Positions 23,938 to 33,055 of a stretch of DNA of 64,000 nucleotides are shown here, piece by piece (position 1 is the stretch's first letter; the number at the start of each line of letters is the position of its first letter). The stretch covers positions 310,001-374,000 of the forward strand of contig CAYOJJ010000001.1 of the NCBI GenBank assembly GCA_964404255.1. Reading direction: 5' to 3'. The notes under the pieces are model-generated. The model searched no databases, had not been told where the DNA came from, and saw only the letters and a program-made list of their open reading frames with translations. This DNA is from JAFDZW01 sp964404255 (lineage in GTDB: Bacteria > Bacteroidota > Ignavibacteria > Palsa-1295). The position numbers and the translations under genes are program-made.

Positions 23938-25706
23938 TAGTACTTCGCAGATCATATTATTTCCTTGCTGTGGTTGCTCTGCTGATCGCCATACCGGCCA
24001 TGGCACAGCTAACCGGAGGGCCGGTAACGGCTACCCAGCCCATCGCCCCGACGATCAATGCTTCATTGCCTGATAAAACGACGCCGACGCTTTCGCCGGA
24101 TGCTCTTATTTTCGATGGCGCTATTAATCCGGCTGAATATCGTCTGGGTCCCGGAGATGTACTGCAATATCGCTCCTGGACAAGCAATGATGCCCAGCAG
24201 CTCATGGTCTCCGCCGATGAAGTACTCGGTATTCCGAGAGTAGGACCGTTTTCAACCAAAGGCAAAACGCTGCAGCAGGTTCAGCAGGAGATCACAGCGA
24301 AGATCCAGGGTAATTTTAAACAGAGCAGTTCGGATCGTGCATTGTTCTCGCTGACGGTTATGCAGCCGCGCCGCATCATGGTGAATATACTCGGTCAGGT
24401 TGAAACTCCGGGTGTATATACTTTGACCGGTGGTACCCGTACTGCCCTTGCTGTTTCGATCGCTAATAAGCCGGTAACGCGCACTACTATTTTAAGCGAT
24501 CAGCAGTACCAACAGGAGCAGGAGCGCCGCAAGCGCGCCGCCGATAGGCTCAAGCCCTATTTCGGCGATCCGGGAGATAAAAATGCCAGTATGCGTAATA
24601 TTGTCGTCACCCATAGCGATGGTACGAGCGAGCGAGTCGATCTTGTCGGATTCAATGCAACTCATGACCCGCGCTTCTCGCCGTTGCTTCGCGAAGGCGA
24701 TGTGATCTACGTACCCTATAAAAAAATACTCGAAGGGCAGGTTGGTGTTTATGGATCGGTAAACTCTCCGGGTGATTATGAATTTGTACCCGGTGATTCG
24801 CTGTGGATGATGATCCGTGCTTCGTTCGGGCCGAGTGATGGCGCCGATCTCTCGAAAGTCGAATTTACCCGAATGAATGCCGAAGGTACTCAATGGACTA
24901 CCGAAATCATTGACTGCAACGCTATACGAACCGGTGCTAAAGCCGATATTCCGTTGCAGCCCGGCGATAGGATTTTCATCCGTAATAAACCGGATCAACG
25001 CGAGCTTTCGCGCGTGATTGTAAAAGGAGAGGTGCAGTACCCCGGTGTCTATCCGATCACCCGTTCATCGACAAAGCTTTCGGAAGTAATTAAAGCGGCC
25101 GGCGGATTTACCCCGGAAGCCTTTATTGCCGGAAGTTCGGTCACCAGGCAAAAACTCGATATCGATAATAAAGATATCACAACCGAAGATGAGCGCAAGA
25201 TCGTCGGCCGTGTTGCTAATCTTGCCGTTGAAGATACTGCTCAGTTTCGCTTCCTGACGGAAGTTCGCGAAGGCTATGTCTCGGTCGATATGGCTGCTTT
25301 GTTTGAAAAAGGCGATGCTTCGGCCGATATTACCCTTCGCGATGGCGATGTGATCTCTGTACCGGTAACCCCGAATTCCGTGTATGTCTGGGGTTATGTT
25401 GGAAGTGTTGGGTATATTCCTTACCGTCAGGGAATGTCAGTTAATGATTATATTCGTGCTGCGGGTGGCTATGCGGAAGGTGCGGTAGTTGAAGGTACCA
25501 GAATTATTAAGGCTCGTACAAGAAAATGGGCAAAACCAAGTGAGACCGTAGTAGAGTCTGGCGATGAAATTTATGTTCCACGGGAAAAATTATATCCGGA
25601 CGATTATTCGCTTCGTCAAACGGCAACGTACGTAGGTATTGCAGGTACGATCATCGGTGCGATTGCTACTATTGTAACACTGGTTATTTTAACTCGAAAC
25701 AGGTAA
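23934..25706 (+). CDS. Wza-like outer-membrane polysaccharide export protein with SLBB repeats
   Basis: 590 residues from ATG 23934 (ATGA overlap with wecB). A signal peptide of about 25 residues (cleavage AMA/Q) is followed by a polysaccharide-export domain at about 55-130, beginning EYRLGPGDVLQYRSW. Several SLBB domains come next: ILGQVETPGVYTLTG, VYGSVNSPGDYEFVPGD, VKGEVQYPGVYPITRS and WGYVGSVGYIPYRQGM. A hydrophobic C-terminal helix of about 22 residues (GTIIGAIATIVTLVIL) then RNR resembles the membrane-spanning end of Wza. There is no lipobox cysteine, unlike E. coli Wza. It should form the channel that exports the glycan, working with the Wzz-like protein. Confidence 0.88.
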   Translation: MIVLRRSYYFLAVVALLIAIPAMAQLTGGPVTATQPIAPTINASLPDKTTPTLSPDALIFDGAINPAEYRLGPGDVLQYRSWTSNDAQQLMVSADEVLGIPRVGPFSTKGKTLQQVQQEITAKIQGNFKQSSSDRALFSLTVMQPRRIMVNILGQVETPGVYTLTGGTRTALAVSIANKPVTRTTILSDQQYQQEQERRKRAADRLKPYFGDPGDKNASMRNIVVTHSDGTSERVDLVGFNATHDPRFSPLLREGDVIYVPYKKILEGQVGVYGSVNSPGDYEFVPGDSLWMMIRASFGPSDGADLSKVEFTRMNAEGTQWTTEIIDCNAIRTGAKADIPLQPGDRIFIRNKPDQRELSRVIVKGEVQYPGVYPITRSSTKLSEVIKAAGGFTPEAFIAGSSVTRQKLDIDNKDITTEDERKIVGRVANLAVEDTAQFRFLTEVREGYVSVDMAALFEKGDASADITLRDGDVISVPVTPNSVYVWGYVGSVGYIPYRQGMSVNDYIRAAGGYAEGAVVEGTRIIKARTRKWAKPSETVVESGDEIYVPREKLYPDDYSLRQTATYVGIAGTIIGAIATIVTLVILTRNR

Positions 25707-27427
25707 TGCGCTGTATTAGGCTTTTGCTTATTTTTTCAGTGCTGTTTCCGGCACTTGGTTCGGCACAGGTTTTAACAAGCAAGGCACATACGGGTATTGC
25801 ACAAGTACCGATTGGCGATGAAGTCTATGCCTATCTGCGTCACCTCAGTGTAAAAGGTACTCTTAGCGGTTTCAGCGAGGCAGAACTGCCGATCAGCGAA
25901 TACGATGTTGTTCGTTTGTTGCGCTCGGTAAACGAAGCTTCTCTTTCGTCGGCAGAAAAAGCGCTTCGGATAAAATTTCTGCGCACCTATGAGCGCGAGC
26001 CTTATGAGGCAATCACGATGTTTCCTGCCGATAGCGCCGATAGATTATTCTTTTCCGGCATTCCGACTGATTACGATAAATACCTCTATCGTTGGAAAGA
26101 CGATTCCACACTTTCCGATCTACAGGTGCATGGCATTGCAAGCCTTGAATACCGTAAGCGGATGCAGCCGCGAGATGGCGCAGCCGAACTCGGCCTTATC
26201 GGCGGCAGATTTTCGGGTACGTTAAGCGGCCATGTAGGCTTCTTTATGGAAACGACGAACGGCCAGGACTTTGGAGATTCTACTATCGCCCTGGAAGATC
26301 CCATTATCGGCCACAATAAAAACCTCACGTTATTCTCTCATAGTTTTTTCGATCAGACGACAGCAGAGCTTACGTATAATAATGATTGGTTTACTGCAAA
26401 GATCGCCCGTGAGCCGCTGGCGGTCGGAGGAAGCTTTCAGGGAAATAATATTATTATTTCTCCGAATGTGCAGCCGACGGATTTCGTAAGTCTGCAGGCT
26501 CGTATCGGCGCTGTTCGCTATGAGGCGACGGTTGCTTCGTTGCTCGGTGAAGCCCGCTTTAGCTTACGCCCCGATTCCACCTATGAAATTTCCGGTCCAA
26601 ATGCTTATATCGATTCGAAGTTTCTTACCTTCCACGATCTCACGTTTTTCATCGGTAACGATCTTGAACTCGGCTTTACCGATCTGACGATCTTCTCGCG
26701 CCGTTTCGATCTTGCGTATGCAAATCCGTTCTCATTTTTAAAATCGATCGAACATTCGCTTAACGACCGTGATAACGGCCTGCTCGCTATTCATGGCAGA
26801 TGGCGCGTTGCAAAGGGAGTAGAACTTCGCGGACAGGGTATGGTTGACGATGTGCTTGCCAGTACGATCGGTGATGGCCGCTGGTGGAATAAATTTGCCT
26901 GGCAGATCGGTGGAATGTGGGCGGCGCCGTTCGGGCTCGAAGATGTGGATATTTCCTTCGAGCATACCCGAGTGGAACCCTTCACCTATTCACACTTCAA
27001 TCCGCAAAATACATTTTCAACCAACGGACAGATTCTCGGAGCAGGTATTGGGCCGAATGCTTTAAGCTACTGGGGACAGATCCATTGGTCACCGAGCGAG
27101 AAACTAACGATCGAAGCATCGGTGACGCTCGTCGAACGCGGCGAAAATATGTACGATAGTCTCGGCAATCTTATTTACAATGCCGGCTCCGATTTCGAGC
27201 AAACGATTCGTAACGAAGAGGAGAAAGCCGCTACCTATCATATTCTCGATGGCCGAAAAGTTACGACCACCACCCTTCAGGCTTCGGTACGTTACGAGCT
27301 CTGGCGCGGGCTATCGCTCTATGTGCAGGGCCTGAACAAAAGTGTACACTATGCAGAAACGCCTCCGGTAGATCCTATTGAAAAGCCTTATCGGCTTCTA
27401 ACAGTAGGAGCGAAGGCGCTCTTTTAA
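25706..27427 (+). CDS. Wzi-like capsule assembly outer-membrane protein
   Basis: 573 residues with a signal peptide (residues 1-20, ending LGSAQ) and an alternating beta pattern typical of outer-membrane barrels, including FFMETTNGQDFGD, FIGNDLELGFTDLTIF and a C-terminal LLTVGAKALF ending in Phe. The order (short N-terminal soluble region with YLRHLSVKG, then a barrel) and position after the exporter match capsule assembly Wzi-type proteins, which help tether polymer to the cell surface. Similarity is at the level of architecture and a few phrases, so the call is tentative. Start ATG overlaps the previous stop by one base. Confidence 0.65.
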   Translation: MRCIRLLLIFSVLFPALGSAQVLTSKAHTGIAQVPIGDEVYAYLRHLSVKGTLSGFSEAELPISEYDVVRLLRSVNEASLSSAEKALRIKFLRTYEREPYEAITMFPADSADRLFFSGIPTDYDKYLYRWKDDSTLSDLQVHGIASLEYRKRMQPRDGAAELGLIGGRFSGTLSGHVGFFMETTNGQDFGDSTIALEDPIIGHNKNLTLFSHSFFDQTTAELTYNNDWFTAKIAREPLAVGGSFQGNNIIISPNVQPTDFVSLQARIGAVRYEATVASLLGEARFSLRPDSTYEISGPNAYIDSKFLTFHDLTFFIGNDLELGFTDLTIFSRRFDLAYANPFSFLKSIEHSLNDRDNGLLAIHGRWRVAKGVELRGQGMVDDVLASTIGDGRWWNKFAWQIGGMWAAPFGLEDVDISFEHTRVEPFTYSHFNPQNTFSTNGQILGAGIGPNALSYWGQIHWSPSEKLTIEASVTLVERGENMYDSLGNLIYNAGSDFEQTIRNEEEKAATYHILDGRKVTTTTLQASVRYELWRGLSLYVQGLNKSVHYAETPPVDPIEKPYRLLTVGAKALF

Positions 27428-27442
27428 TTGTGAAGGAAATTT

Positions 27443-28642
27443 ATGATCGATCCGGAAATTCAACGCAAAGAACCCTCGTCCCTATCACCCGCGCGTAAAG
27501 TGTGGGTCGAGACGGTTTCGCTGCTGCTCGATCACAAGTGGGTGATCATCGGTACTACGGCAGTGGTAACGATTATCACCGGAGTGTATATCTTTATGTA
27601 TGCCAAGGTATGGTATAAAGCCGAAGCGAATGTTCTTCCGGCATTGCGCTCGATGGGCTTGCTCGATAATCTTGCTTCCGGCCTTTCCAGTACGATCAAA
27701 GATCTCGGTCTTACCCAGCTTGCAGGAAAAAATAAGAACGATAATATTTATAGCCCGCTCACCCTGGTCGGCAGCCGCTCGGTAGAAGAGGAAGTTATAA
27801 AAGAATTCAATCTTACGAGCGTGTATGGAATGAACATGGAAGATGCACTGAAGGAATTTTCCGAGCACGCATCGGTCGATGTGCTCGAAGAAGGAAATAT
27901 TGGCGTCTCGTTCGAAGATACCGACCCCAAGCGGGCAGCGGCTATTGCTAATCGCTTAGTGGCGAAGCTCAATGAGATCAATTCCAAGTTGGCAATGGAT
28001 GAAGCGCGTTTTAACCGGGTCTATATTGAGCAACGGTACAATAAAATGCTGGCCGATCTCGATTCGGCCGATCATGCACTCGGAGAGTATCAGAAAAAAT
28101 ACGGTGTCTATGAATTAAAGTCTCAGGCGCAGGCACAGCTTACGGTATTAAGCACCCTTGAGCAGCAGCGATATATGTCGGAAATACAATTAGCAAATGC
28201 CGAGCAGCTCTATGGCTCTCAATCGCCGGAAGCCGCAGCATTACGGACTCAATTAAATGAGCTTCATAACAGGCTGGGCGAGCTTAAATCGGGAATGGAT
28301 AAAGATGCCAAAAGTTATTTCGTGCCGACTGATGTCATGCCCGATGTCGCTTTGCAATATTTACAGCTTACGCGCGAGGTAGAAATACAATCCAAACTTA
28401 AAGCTTTTCTCCTACCGAGCTACGAGCAAGTGAAGATGGATGAGCATAAGCAATCACTTGCTTATCTGACGCTCGATTCTGCTCAGGTGCCAATGAAGAA
28501 ATCGCGCCCGAAGCGCTCGATCGCTATTTTGATCGCGCTACTGAGCGGCTTTGCGATTAGCTCGCTCGGTGTCATCGGATTGGTGCGCTGGAAAGAAACG
28601 CGCGCCCGCTTCGAAGCCGATCGTCAAACTCTCGGAGTGTAA
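27443..28642 (+). CDS. Wzz-like chain-length determinant (no kinase domain)
   Basis: 399 residues with a transmembrane helix near 34-55 and a second near 350-372, bracketing a periplasmic region with long coiled-coil stretches (about 190-270). The N-terminal Wzz-type domain contains WYKAEANVLP and SRSVEEEVIKEFNL. The Pro-rich QVPMKKSRPKRS before the second helix is typical of polysaccharide co-polymerases. The protein ends about 18 residues after the second helix, so it lacks the tyrosine kinase domain of Wzc. It should set polymer length together with the polymerase and exporter. It has a good AAGGAAA site 6-12 nt before its ATG. Confidence 0.88.
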   Translation: MIDPEIQRKEPSSLSPARKVWVETVSLLLDHKWVIIGTTAVVTIITGVYIFMYAKVWYKAEANVLPALRSMGLLDNLASGLSSTIKDLGLTQLAGKNKNDNIYSPLTLVGSRSVEEEVIKEFNLTSVYGMNMEDALKEFSEHASVDVLEEGNIGVSFEDTDPKRAAAIANRLVAKLNEINSKLAMDEARFNRVYIEQRYNKMLADLDSADHALGEYQKKYGVYELKSQAQAQLTVLSTLEQQRYMSEIQLANAEQLYGSQSPEAAALRTQLNELHNRLGELKSGMDKDAKSYFVPTDVMPDVALQYLQLTREVEIQSKLKAFLLPSYEQVKMDEHKQSLAYLTLDSAQVPMKKSRPKRSIAILIALLSGFAISSLGVIGLVRWKETRARFEADRQTLGV

Positions 28643-28648
28643 TTTCCT

Positions 28649-29980
28649 TTGAAAGCCACTGTTCATCGGCTTTCGGCCTTTATCTTACGGCCTTCGCGTT
28701 CACAATTTTTGTGGCTCGTTTTTTTTGGCGCGCTGCTTATTCGTCTTGCTATCGTTGGTATTGCCGGTAATCCCCAGAAGCCAGAAATGTATGAGCATGG
28801 AGACATCGCTCATAATCTTTATGCCGGCCACGGATTTGCCATGCAATGGCCGTATGAATCGCTCGATAGTACGCGCCGCCATAATATTGCCGATCTCCCT
28901 CCCGATCACGAAGGGGCATTCATTCCGCCGCTGAATCCCTATCTCATCTATTCGTTTTACACTGTCTTTGGTGAGACCGCCACGGCAATACTATTCTTGA
29001 TGATCGTCTATGCGATCTTAAGCGCCCTTGTACCAGTAGTAACCTATAAAACAGCTTCGCTTTTTACCAATGAGCTCGGGGCACGCTATACGGGACTTAT
29101 CTCAATGTTCTTTCTGCCGGCGGCCTATGCTGTAGTTACTTTTTCCGGTTCGCCGATCTATCAGATACTCGGTGTAGCAATTTTTTATTATGCTATCAGG
29201 CTCATTCGCTTTTCTAAAATCAGCGATGGCCTTCTCCTTGGGTTATTGTGCGGCCTTATGACAATGAGCCGAAGTGAATTTTTTATTTTAGGATTTATAT
29301 TGATCGCTATTGCTTCGGTATCAATGGGCAATGCATCGATAGGACGACGTTTGCGGGTAGCAGTCCTTTCAGCGGGTTGTGCGCTACTTATGATCGCTCC
29401 CTGGACGATCCGTAATTACCGCCTCTTCGATAGGTTCATACCGGTGGTGAGCCACCCCTGGTATGAGATATGGCGCGGTAATAATGAATTTGTAGCAGGT
29501 GGTGGATTAACCGATAGGCATACCTATATCTGGATCAACCCACAAATGTTTCCCGGCATCGTTCATAAAATGGATGCCATTACTTACGACCGCTATTTCG
29601 AGGTAAAGGTAAACGATGTTTTTAAATCGGAGACAATCGCTTTTACTACTGCCAATATCGGTTCAAGCATCATTCTTTCTCTGAAGAAACTGCTCTTCTT
29701 ATTTACGATCGATCTTTCAGACCATAGCGCCTATAACCCGATAAATATTCTTTGCGCAATCCCGATTACTATAAGTATCATCCTTGGTTTTTTCTATACT
29801 GCAAGGCGAAGAAGTAAGCAGATCTGGTGGTTATTTATGGTAACGCTGATCTATTATATTGGCATTACTATATCCACGTTTGTGCTGCCGAGATATCAAT
29901 CTTATATTCAAACATTGCTATTGCCGGTTTCGGCTATGTGGTTCGGATATTCGCCGCTGATACGACCCAATGAGCAATAG
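28649..29980 (+). CDS. Polytopic membrane glycosyltransferase (GT-C, family 39-like)
   Basis: 443 residues with about ten hydrophobic helices. The first loop after helix 1 carries NPQKPEMYEHGDIAHNLYAG, with acidic residues where ArnT/PMT-type GT-C enzymes have their catalytic aspartate. A conserved WTIRNY segment follows helix 7. These enzymes use polyprenyl-phosphate sugars on the periplasmic side. The start appears to be TTG 28649, six bases after the preceding stop; no upstream ATG exists in frame. The sugar cannot be predicted. It overlaps the next gene by 11 bases. Confidence 0.75.
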   Translation: MKATVHRLSAFILRPSRSQFLWLVFFGALLIRLAIVGIAGNPQKPEMYEHGDIAHNLYAGHGFAMQWPYESLDSTRRHNIADLPPDHEGAFIPPLNPYLIYSFYTVFGETATAILFLMIVYAILSALVPVVTYKTASLFTNELGARYTGLISMFFLPAAYAVVTFSGSPIYQILGVAIFYYAIRLIRFSKISDGLLLGLLCGLMTMSRSEFFILGFILIAIASVSMGNASIGRRLRVAVLSAGCALLMIAPWTIRNYRLFDRFIPVVSHPWYEIWRGNNEFVAGGGLTDRHTYIWINPQMFPGIVHKMDAITYDRYFEVKVNDVFKSETIAFTTANIGSSIILSLKKLLFLFTIDLSDHSAYNPINILCAIPITISIILGFFYTARRRSKQIWWLFMVTLIYYIGITISTFVLPRYQSYIQTLLLPVSAMWFGYSPLIRPNEQ

Positions 29981-31598
29981 ATGGATTCACATAACGGTGT
30001 GGGGTATCGTCGGGGTGCTGCTCTCGATGATGGCGGTCTATCCGTTAGGGTTCGATCAGGCTATCTTTGAAGTCGGTGGAGCAATGATCGCGAAGCAGGG
30101 AGCAGTGCCGTTCAGGGATTATATCGAGTTAAAGCAGCCGCTGATCTTTTATACGTATTCATTATCAACGTTTCTTTTTGGCCGGCACGAGTATTCTATC
30201 CGGTTACTCGATATTCTTTACCACATCGGTTCGCTGATCTTTTTATATATTCTAGTAAAGAAGGCCTATAATAACAAGACGATAGCTCTGCTTTCGGTGC
30301 TCTGTTATACGGTCTATTATGTTGGCACCGGTTTTTGGATGACGGCTGAAGTAGAGTCCTTCGCGTTATTGCCTCAGCTTATTATTGCGTGGATACTGCT
30401 TCGCAATGAGCAATCAAGCAGAGGGAAATTACTTTCTTCAGCATCGATAGCCTTGTGTATCATCGTTCTGGTGACAATGAAAATGACGCTTGGCTTGCTT
30501 GCGCTTGCAGTCGTGCTTTATTATCTGCTCGAACAAGGCCCGGATCAAAAAAAGAAGATCGTTTCAATAAGTACCTTCGGCGTTTTCCTTGTTGCCGGTT
30601 TTACATTGGTTGTGCTTCTGCTTAAAGCAGTTTCCGCCTGGGATAATACCGTCCTCAGTTTTCAGTGGCTTAATCATTATGCGCTCTTCTATCCGCTGTT
30701 AAGTATTGAAACCTATAAAACCTTTTATAGCAAGATCTTTATCTGGCAGACGGTTTCCAGTTTTACGCCGGCATTTATAGCCCTGGTTATTATTGCCCTT
30801 GTCCGCCAGCCTATCCATTTATTGCGTAGCAGTACCGAGCAAACGAACAAAGAGCGCTTCCGACTCTTCTGTATGCTTGGGATGGCTGTAAGTTTACTCG
30901 GCGTGTTATTCGAGCGTAAAGGATTTAACTACCATTATATTCGCGGTGCATGGTATTTGATGCCCTTTATTGCCGAGGCTTTGGTGTATCTTTATCAAAC
31001 AATACGCCGTAGTGCGAAGCGATATCTACAACCTTTTACCCTTACCTCCGTCACTTATGTTGGTGGCGTAGCAACACTACTTGGTCTTGTAATTTTCTTT
31101 TCTCCGTTGCCCCGGCTTATCGATCAGCCGCTGAGCTGGGTAAAAATGGAAGTTCAGCACGATGAAGCCGCAAAGAATGAAAAGTTGAAATCGTATAAAT
31201 ACGATGTGGCGGAAATGCAGCAGATCGTTGCAAAATGTAAAGGACTGCTATCGAAGGAGGATAATATCTTTCTTTGGGGTAATTCGGCGGCATTGTATTA
31301 TTATTTCGATCGGCTTCCCACAACTATTTCGATCGTCAATATCACCTTCATTACCGGCGCTACTCCGGAAAAATGGAATTTCGACCTTATAAACGGCCTG
31401 CGGCGACAGCCACCGAAATTATTTATTTGTGAGTATAATGACGGGCGGCCGCTGATCAGCGGATCGTCTGAAGATTCCTATACTATTCTTACAAAGAATA
31501 AACCCTTGAATGAGTTTGTAACTTCATTCTACACACTCGCAGAAAATACCGAGCACTTTAAGATCTTTGTTTTAAAGGATATACCCAAAGGATCATGA
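29970..31598 (+). CDS. Polytopic membrane glycosyltransferase (GT-C, family 39-like)
   Basis: 542 residues with roughly ten transmembrane helices and a soluble C-terminal domain of about 150 residues. The first periplasmic loop has FDQAIFEVGGAMIAKQGAVPFRDY, with the Asp/Glu pair and the FRDY turn common in GT-39-like enzymes; ELKQPLIFY follows. The C-terminal part (DNIFLWGNSAALYYY) resembles the tails of other members. It probably adds a sugar from a lipid-linked donor to the glycan. It starts inside the end of the previous gene and ends with an ATGA overlap to the ligase gene. Confidence 0.8.
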   Translation: MSNRWIHITVWGIVGVLLSMMAVYPLGFDQAIFEVGGAMIAKQGAVPFRDYIELKQPLIFYTYSLSTFLFGRHEYSIRLLDILYHIGSLIFLYILVKKAYNNKTIALLSVLCYTVYYVGTGFWMTAEVESFALLPQLIIAWILLRNEQSSRGKLLSSASIALCIIVLVTMKMTLGLLALAVVLYYLLEQGPDQKKKIVSISTFGVFLVAGFTLVVLLLKAVSAWDNTVLSFQWLNHYALFYPLLSIETYKTFYSKIFIWQTVSSFTPAFIALVIIALVRQPIHLLRSSTEQTNKERFRLFCMLGMAVSLLGVLFERKGFNYHYIRGAWYLMPFIAEALVYLYQTIRRSAKRYLQPFTLTSVTYVGGVATLLGLVIFFSPLPRLIDQPLSWVKMEVQHDEAAKNEKLKSYKYDVAEMQQIVAKCKGLLSKEDNIFLWGNSAALYYYFDRLPTTISIVNITFITGATPEKWNFDLINGLRRQPPKLFICEYNDGRPLISGSSEDSYTILTKNKPLNEFVTSFYTLAENTEHFKIFVLKDIPKGS

Positions 31599-33055
31599 AT
31601 AGCCTGAGTCTCAGACAAGATAGCGTCTTAAGAAAGCTATCCCTGCTTCAACAGGGATTGATCTTTCTTGGCACCTGCTCGCTGAGTCTGCTCGGTTTGT
31701 GGTTGGCAATACCAATCTATTATATCGTTCTGTTTTTTGGCGCTATTGGCGGAGCGATCATTATCAGCCGCTCGGCAACACTGATACTCTTTACCTACCT
31801 GGCTTCGGTTATTCTTATCGGTCTGCGAATGGATAAGCAGGAGCATCAGGTCGGTGCCCTGGAAGTACTTGTCGCGCTGGTGATGTGCTCGGCTATTCTT
31901 TATATCGGATACAGAAAAATTATTTTAAAAGAGCAGTTATCGTTTAATCCACTGCTTTATACCTTACTGGCCTATACGATATGGGTATTATCGACGGGCT
32001 TGCTTTCAATTTCTTACGGTAATAATAATGTTAACGATTGGTTTAGAGAGTTTTTAGCATTTTCTCCGCTCTTTGTAGTGCCGTTGTTGTATCGGCTTGC
32101 GGCAAAAGAAGTGGAGCAGCTTGAAAAATATTTTCTGCTCTTCTTATTATTATTCGGTGGAATAATATTTTTAATATCGGTGTATCGGGTGCGCTCGACG
32201 ATGCTCCAATCTACCTTCTTATTCCAAACCGGCTTTGCGAGATTCGATATTATGAACGGAGCCTTTATGACGCTCCTGCTCTTTTCACTGGCCGGGTTTA
32301 AGCGCTTTTCAAAGCATCCGTACGTGATGGCTATCTCGATCCTCACCGCCATAGTCGGATTTATACTTACCTTTAACCGCACCAGTTGGGTGGCCATGTG
32401 CTTTTGTCTGCCGCTGCTTTATATTATAGCTCCAAAAGACGAAAAGACCCAAATGAAAAAGGTGATCGCACGAGGAATACTGCTATCCATTATACTGAGT
32501 ACGATTCTATTGATCCTCTTTCCCTTTGCTTCGACATTAGTACAATTCTTTTTCGGTCACTTTCTTACTTCCTCGCATGTAAAATCGGATGCATCGCTTT
32601 TAGGCCGCTACGTCGAATGGCGATATGTATTGAAGCAGATCTTTAATACTCCACTTACCGGAGTGGGATTCGGCGGTCATTACTGGCTTTATGGATGGCT
32701 CAGCGGTTACTCCTATAGTACCGGATATACGCATAGCGGAATATTGTTATTATTACTCAAAGGCGGTATCGTCGGGTTTATCCTGATGGCTATTACTTTT
32801 GGTTCTTTTATTGTACTGGGAATCCGGTTATCTCGATCGGCATTTTTACAGCCGTTGGAGCGGTCACTCGTGAGAGTCGGTTTAGTATCGATCGCCTTCC
32901 TTGTCTTTCAGATGCTTACAGTAGGTATCTTCATCCATCGTGAGCTTATTTGGTATCTTGGTCTGGTCTGGGGATATTTTCTGGTAAAGAAAGAAAAGGT
33001 CGATCTCTTGCGCTCTGCAAAGGAACATACTCAAGCCGTAACCGCCGGTGAGTAA
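31595..33055 (+). CDS. O-antigen ligase/polymerase family membrane protein (Wzy/WaaL-like)
   Basis: 486 residues with 10-12 transmembrane helices and one large periplasmic loop. That loop contains SLLGRYVEWRYVLKQIFNTP, then TGVGFGGHYW and the TGYTHSGILLLLLKGG segment. R-----W and the H-S/N-x-L-x-x-L---G pattern are hallmarks of the O-antigen ligase (Wzy_C/WaaL) family. Sequence does not separate polymerase from ligase. In an operon with a flippase and Wzz-like protein and no second candidate, it is likely the Wzy polymerase. Confidence 0.83.
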   Translation: MNSLSLRQDSVLRKLSLLQQGLIFLGTCSLSLLGLWLAIPIYYIVLFFGAIGGAIIISRSATLILFTYLASVILIGLRMDKQEHQVGALEVLVALVMCSAILYIGYRKIILKEQLSFNPLLYTLLAYTIWVLSTGLLSISYGNNNVNDWFREFLAFSPLFVVPLLYRLAAKEVEQLEKYFLLFLLLFGGIIFLISVYRVRSTMLQSTFLFQTGFARFDIMNGAFMTLLLFSLAGFKRFSKHPYVMAISILTAIVGFILTFNRTSWVAMCFCLPLLYIIAPKDEKTQMKKVIARGILLSIILSTILLILFPFASTLVQFFFGHFLTSSHVKSDASLLGRYVEWRYVLKQIFNTPLTGVGFGGHYWLYGWLSGYSYSTGYTHSGILLLLLKGGIVGFILMAITFGSFIVLGIRLSRSAFLQPLERSLVRVGLVSIAFLVFQMLTVGIFIHRELIWYLGLVWGYFLVKKEKVDLLRSAKEHTQAVTAGE

